This document shows, in pieces, positions 7,834 through 14,424 of a stretch of 64,000 nucleotides of DNA (position 1 is its first letter; every line of letters starts with the position of its first letter). Under the pieces are notes generated by a model. It was not told the DNA's origin. It made no database searches and saw nothing but the letters and a program-made list of their open reading frames with translations. The stretch covers positions 176,001 through 240,000 of the forward strand of contig NZ_LJSD01000050.1 of assembly GCF_001303895.1 (NCBI RefSeq). Direction: 5' to 3'. The DNA is from Mesorhizobium sp. 1M-11. Lineage in GTDB: Bacteria > Pseudomonadota > Alphaproteobacteria > Rhizobiales > Rhizobiaceae. Made by a program: the position numbers and the translations under genes.

Positions 7834-9051
7834 ATGCCCCCGTACAATCGAAGGCGTCTTCCCGTAACTGTCCTTTCCGGCTTTCTCGGCGCCGGCAAGA
7901 CCACGCTTCTCAACCACATCCTGCACAATCGCGACGGCCGCCGGGTCGCTGTCATCGTCAACGATATGAGTGAGGTCAACATCGACGCCACGCTGGTGCG
8001 CGACGGCGGCGCCAACCTGTCGCGCACCGATGAACAGCTGGTCGAGATGACCAATGGCTGCATCTGCTGCACACTGCGCGACGATCTGCTGGCGGAAGTG
8101 CGTCGTCTCGCCGAACAGGGCAGGTTCGACTACCTGCTGATCGAATCGACAGGCATTTCGGAGCCGCTGCCCGTTGCCTCGACTTTCGAATTCCGTGACG
8201 AGGCCGGCGCCAGCCTCTCCGATGTCTCCCGCCTCGACACCATGGTGACGGTTGTCGATGCCGCGAACCTGCTGCGGAACTATTCCTCATCGGATTTCCT
8301 GCGCGACCGCGGTGAAGCGCTGGGCACGTCCGGCGAGCGCGTGCTCGTCGATCTTCTGGTCGAGCAGATCGAGTTTGCCGATGTCATCGTGCTCAACAAG
8401 GTTTCGGACACGCCCGCAGGAGATCTCGATCTGGCACGCAGGATCATACGCTCGCTCAACCCGCAGGTTGAGCTCATCGAAACAGATTTCGGCCGCGTGC
8501 CGCTCGACAAGGTGCTCGACACCGGACGATTCGATTTCGAGAAGGCCGAACAACATCCGCTCTGGTTCAAGGAACTGAACGGCTTCAAGGATCACGTTCC
8601 CGAAACCGAGGAATACGGCATCCGTTCCTTCGTCTATCGCGAACGTCGCCCTTTCGATCCGGCAAGGTTGAAGAGGTTCATCGGCCAACCTTGGCCAGGA
8701 GTGGTGCGCGCCAAGGGTTTTTTCTGGCTGGCCACGCGTCCAAACCATGTCGGCGAATTGAGCCAGGCCGGCGCGCTGGTACGGACCGGCAGGCGCGGGC
8801 TCTGGTGGGCAGCGGTTCCCCGCAACCGTTGGCCCGACAACCCGTCATGGCATGAGGCGATGGAACCCTATCTCGATCCGATGTGGGGCGACCGTCGGCA
8901 GGAACTGGTCTTCATCGGCTGCGATCCGATGAACGAAAACCGCATTCGCGCCGAACTCGATGCCTGCCTGGTGGATGAGCCCGTCTTCGCACCGGAACTG
9001 TGGCGTGACCTGCACGACCCGTTTCCAAGCTGGAGCGGGCAAGCCGCATGA
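7834..9051 (+). CDS. zigA: COG0523 GTPase, ZigA-type zinc metallochaperone
   Basis: A 405-residue G3E GTPase of the COG0523/CobW family. The Walker A is GFLGAGKTTLLNHIL at about residues 11-25. The family metal motif CxCC (Cys76, Cys78, Cys79, in NGCICCTLRDDL) follows, and NKVSD is the guanine-specificity loop. Length and the C-terminal DPMNENRIRAELDACLVDE fit the ZigA subgroup, which delivers zinc to client enzymes during zinc limitation. A Zur-like box upstream supports a zinc role. A cobalamin riboswitch and B12 transporter follow, so a CobW-like cobalt role is a weaker alternative. A small ORF starts on its stop codon. Confidence 0.87.
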   Translation: MPPYNRRRLPVTVLSGFLGAGKTTLLNHILHNRDGRRVAVIVNDMSEVNIDATLVRDGGANLSRTDEQLVEMTNGCICCTLRDDLLAEVRRLAEQGRFDYLLIESTGISEPLPVASTFEFRDEAGASLSDVSRLDTMVTVVDAANLLRNYSSSDFLRDRGEALGTSGERVLVDLLVEQIEFADVIVLNKVSDTPAGDLDLARRIIRSLNPQVELIETDFGRVPLDKVLDTGRFDFEKAEQHPLWFKELNGFKDHVPETEEYGIRSFVYRERRPFDPARLKRFIGQPWPGVVRAKGFFWLATRPNHVGELSQAGALVRTGRRGLWWAAVPRNRWPDNPSWHEAMEPYLDPMWGDRRQELVFIGCDPMNENRIRAELDACLVDEPVFAPELWRDLHDPFPSWSGQAA

Positions 9052-9266
9052 TCGTCAAATCCTTGCTCGCCCTGTTCAAGGGGCGCCATCATGCCTGCGA
9101 CTGCCATCCGCGGCTTGCCCGCTACGTTCCGCCGGCCGAGCGGCACACCGCGACGAGCCAGGTCCTCGGCAAAGAATCGCCATTGCCAGGCGAGGGCGGT
9201 CACAATAGGGTTCCAGGCGATGGTGCTCCGAATCGAAAGGTTCGGGGTGAAAAGGGAATACGGTGA
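9048..9266 (+). CDS. Possible small protein coupled to zigA, with a HHACDCH motif
   Basis: A 72-codon frame opens with an ATGA overlap on the zigA stop codon, the usual sign of translational coupling. Codons 1 to about 50 have the G/C-rich third positions of neighbouring genes. Near residue 14 it encodes HHACDCH, a cluster of His and Cys that could bind a metal. The last 17 or so codons run into the cobalamin riboswitch aptamer and are unlikely to be under protein-level constraint. I do not recognise the protein. It may be a real zinc-responsive small gene or a chance frame. Confidence 0.35.
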   Translation: MIVKSLLALFKGRHHACDCHPRLARYVPPAERHTATSQVLGKESPLPGEGGHNRVPGDGAPNRKVRGEKGIR

Positions 9267-9396
9267 GGTTCGCAAGAACCAAGACCGTGGCTGCCCCCGC
9301 AACTGTAAGCGGTAGCAAAGTCCGAAGACGCCACTGGCCAAGCGCCGGGAAGGCAGGACAGCGCAACGACCCGCGAGCCAGGAGACCTGCCATCGC
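9217..9396 (+). ncRNA. Cobalamin riboswitch aptamer
   Basis: Recognisable cobalamin riboswitch core. The P1 stem is GCGATGG (9217-9223) with CCATCGC (9390-9396). GGGAATACGGTGAG lies near 9254-9267, the conserved core GCCCCCGCAACTGTAAGCGG near 9293-9312, and the B12 box AGCCAGGAGACCTGCC at 9376-9391. It precedes a three-gene ABC importer, so adenosylcobalamin or another cobalamin should shut off B12 uptake when plentiful. The aptamer's first part overlaps the possible small ORF downstream of zigA. Confidence 0.93.
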
Positions 9397-9409
9397 AGTG
9401 AGTTGACCG

Positions 9410-9458
9410 GACGGGGTGTGCCGGGAGGACGCTACAAGGGCGGCCCTGCCGTCATTTT
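9410..9458 (+). terminator. Probable riboswitch expression-platform terminator
   Basis: After the aptamer, GACGG at 9410-9414 can pair with CCGTC at 9449-9453, extended by GG-CC pairs past a small bulge, and ATTTTT follows directly. This looks like a ligand-controlled intrinsic terminator ahead of the btuD-like start at 9573. The remaining leader to 9572 holds no other feature I can name. Confidence 0.5.
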
Positions 9459-9572
9459 TGGCCATCCTTCCGCACCTGATCGAATGAGGGATCGGTTGGA
9501 AGGTTTTGCCGTTTTTCGCCGCGATGATGCGTCGCACCTGGACCGCCTGCCGCGACCGCGGAGGGCTCTTTC

Positions 9573-10361
9573 GTGAGCGACATTGTCCTGCAAGCGTGCG
9601 GCCTTTGCTGTCGACCCGAAAAAGGCGTCACGCTCGTCGAAGACGTCAGCCTTGACGTACGTGCCGGCGAAAGGCTTGCCATCATCGGTCCGAACGGCGC
9701 CGGCAAGTCGACGCTGCTGCGCATGCTTTGCGGCATGCTCAAGCCTAGCAGCGGTCTGGTCAGCCTCGACGGCGAACCGCTCGACCGGCTGCCGACAGCA
9801 GAGCGGGCACGCCGTATTGCCGTGGTCGGCCAATCCGACCAACCAGATGCACAGCTTGCCGTCAGCGATTATGTCGGGCTGGGCCGTATCCCGCACATGG
9901 GGCTTCGCCGCCGCAGCGACGACCGCGATGTCGTGCTCGACGCGCTGGAACGAACGGGCCTGCTTGTCTTGCGGGAACGCCGAATGGGATCACTCTCCGG
10001 CGGCGAACGCCAGCGCGCGCAGCTGGCGCGCGCGATTGCGCAGCAGCCGCATGTGCTGTTTCTCGACGAGCCGACCAATCATCTCGATCCGCGCGCTCGC
10101 GGTGAATTGCTCGAATTCGTCGCCAGGCTGGGCATCGCCGTTGTTACCGTGCTGCACGATCTGCCGCTGGTTGCGCCCTTCGCCACCCATGTCGCGGTGA
10201 TGAGCAAGGCACGCCTCGTCGCGCTCGGCACCCCGCGTGAGACGTTGACGGCGGCGCTGGTGCGCGAGGTCTTTGCCATCGATGTGCTGAGACTTCCTCA
10301 CCCGGCCGAGCAGGACCGCGAGTTGACGGTCTTCGACGTTCCGATCCGCCTTTCCCGCTGA
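9573..10361 (+). CDS. btuD: ABC transporter ATP-binding protein, BtuD-like
   Basis: A 262-residue ATPase of the iron-siderophore/B12 (FecE/BtuD) family. Walker A is GPNGAGKST (about 39-47), the signature LSGGERQRAQLARA, and Walker B LFLDEPTNHLD with an H-loop in VLHDLPL. A GTG start is chosen; GAGGGCTC precedes it. Genes for the binding protein and permease follow, and the cobalamin riboswitch upstream identifies the likely cargo as vitamin B12 or a corrinoid precursor. Couples ATP hydrolysis on the cytoplasmic face to import. Confidence 0.9.
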   Translation: MSDIVLQACGLCCRPEKGVTLVEDVSLDVRAGERLAIIGPNGAGKSTLLRMLCGMLKPSSGLVSLDGEPLDRLPTAERARRIAVVGQSDQPDAQLAVSDYVGLGRIPHMGLRRRSDDRDVVLDALERTGLLVLRERRMGSLSGGERQRAQLARAIAQQPHVLFLDEPTNHLDPRARGELLEFVARLGIAVVTVLHDLPLVAPFATHVAVMSKARLVALGTPRETLTAALVREVFAIDVLRLPHPAEQDRELTVFDVPIRLSR

Positions 10362-10385
10362 ATCAATTTCCCCAACGGAGCCGCC

Positions 10386-11333
10386 ATGAAACGCCTCGCC
10401 CTTTGCCTTGCCGCCACGCTTCTTTCGTCGACTGCCTTTGCCTTCCCGGTCACCGTCGACAGCTGCGGCATTCCGCTGACTTTCGACGTCGCACCGAAAC
10501 GCGCGGTGATCAACGATCTCAACATGTCGGAAATGGCCTTCGCGCTGGGCTTGCAACCCGAGATCGTCGGCCTGACCGGCATCACCGGCTGGTACAAAGT
10601 GGATGACGCGTTCAAGAAAGCGCAGGGCTCGATCCCGGAACTCGCACCGAAATATCCGACACTGGAGAACCTGCTGGCGGTCGAGCCCGACTTCTTCTTC
10701 GCTGGCTGGTATTACGGCATGAAGCCGGGCGGCGACGTGACGCCCGACACCTTGGCGCCACATGGCATCAAGACGCTGGTGCTCAGCGAAAGCTGCGTCC
10801 ATCTCGACAAGAACCGACCAGCGGCTTCGATGGATCTCCTGTTCGGCGACATCGAGAAACTCGGCAAGATCTTCGGCAAGGAGACCGAAGCCGACACCCT
10901 TGTCACCAAGTGGAAGCAAAGGCTTGCCGATATCACCGCCAAGGTCGGCGCCCGCAGCGGCACGCGCGTTTTCCTCTATGATTCCGGCGAGGACAAACCC
11001 TTCACCGCGGGCAAATTCGCGATCCCGAGCGCGATGATCGAAGCTGCCGGCGGGAGGAACATCATGGCCGACATGGAAACCAACTGGGGCAATACCGATT
11101 GGGAAACCGTCGCCACCCGGAACCCGGAATTCCTGATCCTGCTCGACTACCAGGACGACGCGGGCTACCGAAAGCTGCTGGATTTCCTGAAGCAGCACCC
11201 GGCGATGAAAGAAACTGACGCGGTGAAGAACGGGCGCTTCGTTGCTCTCCGTTATGCCGAATTGACGCCCGGCCCGGCCAATATCGAAGCCATCGACAAG
11301 ATCGCAAAGGCAATGCACCCAGAGGCCTTCTGA
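10386..11333 (+). CDS. btuF: Periplasmic binding protein of B12-type ABC importer, BtuF-like
   Basis: A 315-residue class III substrate-binding protein. A signal peptide with hydrophobic core at about 6-20 ends near SSTAFAFP. The mature part has the two-lobe layout: KRAVINDLNMSEMAFALGL in lobe one and the mid-protein helix from about 150. Cys27 and Cys138 are its cysteines. It should bind the ligand in the periplasm and deliver it to the permease encoded next. Cobalamin specificity is inferred from the riboswitch, not from binding residues; haem or siderophore binding proteins share this fold. Confidence 0.87.
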   Translation: MKRLALCLAATLLSSTAFAFPVTVDSCGIPLTFDVAPKRAVINDLNMSEMAFALGLQPEIVGLTGITGWYKVDDAFKKAQGSIPELAPKYPTLENLLAVEPDFFFAGWYYGMKPGGDVTPDTLAPHGIKTLVLSESCVHLDKNRPAASMDLLFGDIEKLGKIFGKETEADTLVTKWKQRLADITAKVGARSGTRVFLYDSGEDKPFTAGKFAIPSAMIEAAGGRNIMADMETNWGNTDWETVATRNPEFLILLDYQDDAGYRKLLDFLKQHPAMKETDAVKNGRFVALRYAELTPGPANIEAIDKIAKAMHPEAF

Positions 11334-11335
11334 GC

Positions 11336-12349
11336 ATGCCCAGCGGGTCGTACGGTCTGGCCATCGGCACGGGTCTGGCGCTTGTCGTGTTGCTGGCGCT
11401 GCTGTCCATCGCCTATGGCTCGACCGTCATTCCGCTCGGCGACGTGATCGCAGCGCTTGGGCACGCCATCGGCCTCGACGCCGGGAGCGTTACAGCGCCG
11501 GTACAGAAGATCATCGTCGACCTCAGGCTGCCCCGCGCCATTCTCGCCATCTGCGTCGGCGCCGGCCTCGCCGTGGTCGGCGCGCTTCTGCAGACGGTGA
11601 CGCGCAACGATCTCGCCGATCCGTTCCTGTTCGGCCTTTCCTCGGGCGCTGCCGCCGGCGCGGTTTCGGTCATCACCGTTTTCGGCGACCGTCTTGGCGT
11701 GTGGACGCTTCCGATCGCTGCGTTTGCCGGCGGCATCCTCTCAGCCGTCGTGGTGCTTCTGCTCGTCACCCGCATTCGTGGCCAAGGGCCGGAGCGGCTG
11801 ATCCTTGCAGGTCTTGCCGTATCTTTCCTGTTCACGGCGCTGACCAACTATCTGGTCTTTGCCGGTGACCAGCGCGCCGCCCATTCGGTGCTGTTCTGGA
11901 CCATGGGCGGGCTGGGCCTCGCCCGTTGGGGCAATATCGGCCTGGCAGTTGCCGGCGCCGCCGTCATCCTTGCCTTCACGCTGCGCTATCATCGCTGGCT
12001 CGACGCGTTCCTGGCTGGCGAAACCACCGCCGAAAGCCTCGGCGTTCCGGTGGCGCGCTTTCGGACTCTGACATTCCTGGCCGCGGCGCTCGCAACAGCA
12101 ATCCTGGTTTCCGTCGCCGGCGTCATCGGTTTCGTGGGATTGATGATCCCGCATGTCGCGCGCCGCTTCGCCGGCCCGCTGCATCTGCGGCTGGCGCTTG
12201 CCTGCGCCGTCTTCGGCGCGGTGCTCCTGCTCGCCAGCGATCTTCTGGCGCGCACGCTCCTGCCGCCGCAGGAATTGCCGATCGGCATCATCACCAGTTC
12301 GATCGGCGCCTTGTTCGTGGTGGCCACCCTGCTGCGCAAACGGTTCTGA
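11336..12349 (+). CDS. btuC: ABC transporter permease, BtuC/FecCD family
   Basis: A 337-residue polytopic membrane protein of the FecCD family, with about ten hydrophobic helices from residue 7 on. The conserved RLPRAILAICVGAGLAVVGA stretch is near 60-80, and a late GLMIPHVARR loop contacts the ATPase. It starts 2 bp after the binding-protein stop codon and completes the D-F-C operon behind the cobalamin riboswitch. It forms the inner-membrane channel of the importer. No outer-membrane BtuB receptor is encoded nearby. Confidence 0.9.
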   Translation: MPSGSYGLAIGTGLALVVLLALLSIAYGSTVIPLGDVIAALGHAIGLDAGSVTAPVQKIIVDLRLPRAILAICVGAGLAVVGALLQTVTRNDLADPFLFGLSSGAAAGAVSVITVFGDRLGVWTLPIAAFAGGILSAVVVLLLVTRIRGQGPERLILAGLAVSFLFTALTNYLVFAGDQRAAHSVLFWTMGGLGLARWGNIGLAVAGAAVILAFTLRYHRWLDAFLAGETTAESLGVPVARFRTLTFLAAALATAILVSVAGVIGFVGLMIPHVARRFAGPLHLRLALACAVFGAVLLLASDLLARTLLPPQELPIGIITSSIGALFVVATLLRKRF

Positions 12350-12513
12350 GCGGTCGGCCATCCAGTCGATCCGGAATAGCGCCACACTTGTTACTCACAC
12401 TGTTCGGTTTCCGAAGCCAAACTGTCCGACGACGGTAAGCGATGAACCGCGAAGCTCGTCGTGCTTCGACCCTCGAGGCGCGAGACTTCGCCCAGAAGAG
12501 GAGAACAGACCTC

Positions 12514-13299
12514 ATGACCGACAAACGCGACGATATCCTGGCCGCCATGCACAAGCCGCCGGTGGTTACGCCCGAGGCATGGGAACAGGCGCGCCAGCAA
12601 CTGCTCGCAAAGGAAAAGGCCCATACCCATGCCCGCGATGCGCTGGCCGCCGAGCGCCGTCGCATGCCCTGGGTGGAAGTGACCAGGGATTATGTGTTCG
12701 AGACACCGAACGGCCGGGCGAGCCTTCTTGACCTGTTCGACGGCCGCCGCCAGCTGATCATCTACCGGGCATTCTTCGAGCCGGGCGTCTATGGCTGGCC
12801 GGAGCATGCCTGTCGGGGCTGCTCCATGGTGGCCGACCAGGTCGCCCATGTGTCCCATCTCAATGCGCGCGATACTACGCTGGTCTTCGCTTCGCGTGCG
12901 CCGCAGCCGGACATCCAGCGCGTGAAGGCGCGGATGGGATGGGATCGCATTCCCTGGGTCACAATCGTCGACAGCTTCGATGCCGATTTCGGCGTGGATG
13001 AATGGCATGGCCACAACGTGTTCCTGCGTGATGGCGATCGCATCTTCCGTACCTATTTCATCGCCGACCGCGCCGACGAACAGATGGGCGGCACCTGGAA
13101 TTACCTGGACATCACGCCGCTCGGCCGCCAGGAGGCCTGGGAGGATTCGCCTGAAGGCTATCCCCAGACTCCGCCCTACAAATGGTGGAACTGGAACGAC
13201 AGCTATGTTGCCGAGACCGAACCCGACAAAGGGTGGGTCGAGATTTCCGACGCGGGCGAAGAGGCGATGCGCGCCAAAGCGACGAGCGCGAAGCCATGA
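12514..13299 (+). CDS. DUF899 family thioredoxin-like protein
   Basis: A 261-residue DUF899 protein. The start at 12514 is chosen over an upstream frame (12442) because AGAGGAGAA precedes it and homologues begin with a short Met-Thr segment. The family has a thioredoxin fold; here the central HACRGCSMVADQVAH carries two cysteines at CxxC-like spacing after a RAFFEPG stretch. PPYKWWNWNDSY near the C-terminus is a family hallmark. Function is not established. The next gene overlaps it by 4 bp (ATGA) and encodes a small membrane protein, suggesting a two-gene unit. Confidence 0.85.
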   Translation: MTDKRDDILAAMHKPPVVTPEAWEQARQQLLAKEKAHTHARDALAAERRRMPWVEVTRDYVFETPNGRASLLDLFDGRRQLIIYRAFFEPGVYGWPEHACRGCSMVADQVAHVSHLNARDTTLVFASRAPQPDIQRVKARMGWDRIPWVTIVDSFDADFGVDEWHGHNVFLRDGDRIFRTYFIADRADEQMGGTWNYLDITPLGRQEAWEDSPEGYPQTPPYKWWNWNDSYVAETEPDKGWVEISDAGEEAMRAKATSAKP

Positions 13300-13625
13300 G
13301 CCGCTCCTGCTGCTCCATCTGGTCCGACGAGGAGGCACCTCGCCGGACCAGCGCCCGCTCAGCTATCGACGGAGCGAATGCCGCCAGCGATGCAGCCGTG
13401 CCTACGGCCAACGACGCACCCGCGCTGATGGCGTCAGACTGGCTGGCGTTAGCGGCGTCGCCAACATTCGCGGCCATGGCATTGCTGACCGGCGTCATGG
13501 GAGGGCCAGCGGAGATGTGCTCGTCCACGATGGGCATGCCGCTCGGCGGTATGATGGTGATGTATCTCCTGATGAGTGCCTTCCATCTGGCGCCCTGGCT
13601 GAGGCTGGTGCGGACCGCTATTTGA
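13296..13625 (+). CDS. Small membrane protein coupled to the DUF899 gene
   Basis: A 109-residue protein starting on the DUF899 stop codon (ATGA overlap). The first 45 residues are polar and begin MSRSCCS. Two hydrophobic segments follow at about 47-68 and 75-99, the second very Met-rich (MGMPLGGMMVMYLLMSAFH). I recognise no named family. The tight coupling implies it works with the DUF899 protein, for example as a membrane partner, but this is inference only. Confidence 0.7.
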   Translation: MSRSCCSIWSDEEAPRRTSARSAIDGANAASDAAVPTANDAPALMASDWLALAASPTFAAMALLTGVMGGPAEMCSSTMGMPLGGMMVMYLLMSAFHLAPWLRLVRTAI

Positions 13626-13700
13626 CGAAATGGCCACGGCAGAGGTTGCATCCGGCGTGGTCATGAATGCCCAATCAATCCCTCCCATCAGTCGGTGCCG

Positions 13701-14087
13701 TCAGAGCTGCCGCGCGATCGCTGCCTTGTCGATGATCGACCAGACCCTTTCGATCCGCGCTCCGGCGAACTCGTAGAACACGTTCTCTTCGAATTGGACG
13801 CGCTTGCCGTTGACAGGCAGGTCAAACAAGGCACCGACCGGGGTGCAGTCGAAGCGCAGGCGGCTGGCGACGCGGGGAGGGTCGCCGATCAGCAATTCGA
13901 TCCGAAAGTGAAGGTCTGGAATCGCGCGAAAATCGCCTTCCAGCATCGAACGGTAACCGGCAAGACCCACCTGAGCTCCGTTGTAACGGACATCGTCATG
14001 AACGAACTCTCCGAGAGCGTTCCAATCCTGCCTGTTCAGGCAATCGATATAGCAGTGATAAATGGTGATGAGATCGTTGCGGGTCAT
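13701..14087 (-). CDS. SnoaL-like / NTF2-fold ester-cyclase-type protein
   Basis: A 128-residue protein of the SnoaL-like polyketide cyclase superfamily: an N-terminal helix (LITIYHCYIDCLNRQDWNAL), then FVHDDVRYNG and the repeated VFYEFAGARIERVWSIID strand pair. The ATG at 14087 is used rather than the longer frame to 14150, because conserved sequence begins at MTRNDL. Members catalyse varied small-molecule isomerisations or are binding proteins; no substrate can be assigned. It stands alone on the minus strand, divergent from the c-di-GMP gene. Confidence 0.8.
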   Translation of the reverse strand: MTRNDLITIYHCYIDCLNRQDWNALGEFVHDDVRYNGAQVGLAGYRSMLEGDFRAIPDLHFRIELLIGDPPRVASRLRFDCTPVGALFDLPVNGKRVQFEENVFYEFAGARIERVWSIIDKAAIARQL

Positions 14088-14424
14088 CGGATATCCGTGA
14101 TGGTTTGGCGCCCGAGATAGACAATGCAGGGATCGGCATCCGGTTGCCAATATCAGACCGGATTGGTGGAAGTACTTGCCTGCGAACAGCGAATGACCGC
14201 AGCTCGGAGGTGGCCGCGATCGATGCCTTCTCCCCTCTCATCGCCAAAGGCGGATGAAATTAGCCGGGCAAGGATAAAAAGGGCTGGCGGGTACGTTAAC
14301 TATCGCCACTATCAGAATATTAGCGTTTGCTTGGCAACGTCTTCGGGACGACAGTTGCGGTTTGGATGCGGCAACAACCAAACGACGATTGTCCTGACAT
14401 AATAGCGCCGGGGGGGCGTTGTTC
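14088..14424. other. 337-bp divergent intergenic region
   Basis: This gap separates the SnoaL-like gene from the MHYT-GGDEF-EAL gene and must hold both promoters. I see no convincing reading frame. A short hairpin (GTTTGG with CCAAAC) lies near 14360-14385, about 40 bp before the start of the c-di-GMP gene, and could be leader structure. A G-run ending at 14416 serves as that gene's ribosome site. I recognise no operator. Confidence 0.4.

Noticed and set aside
9990..11318. A 442-codon minus-strand frame
   Set aside because: It is antisense to the btuD-like and btuF-like genes that have full family motifs and a riboswitch ahead of them.
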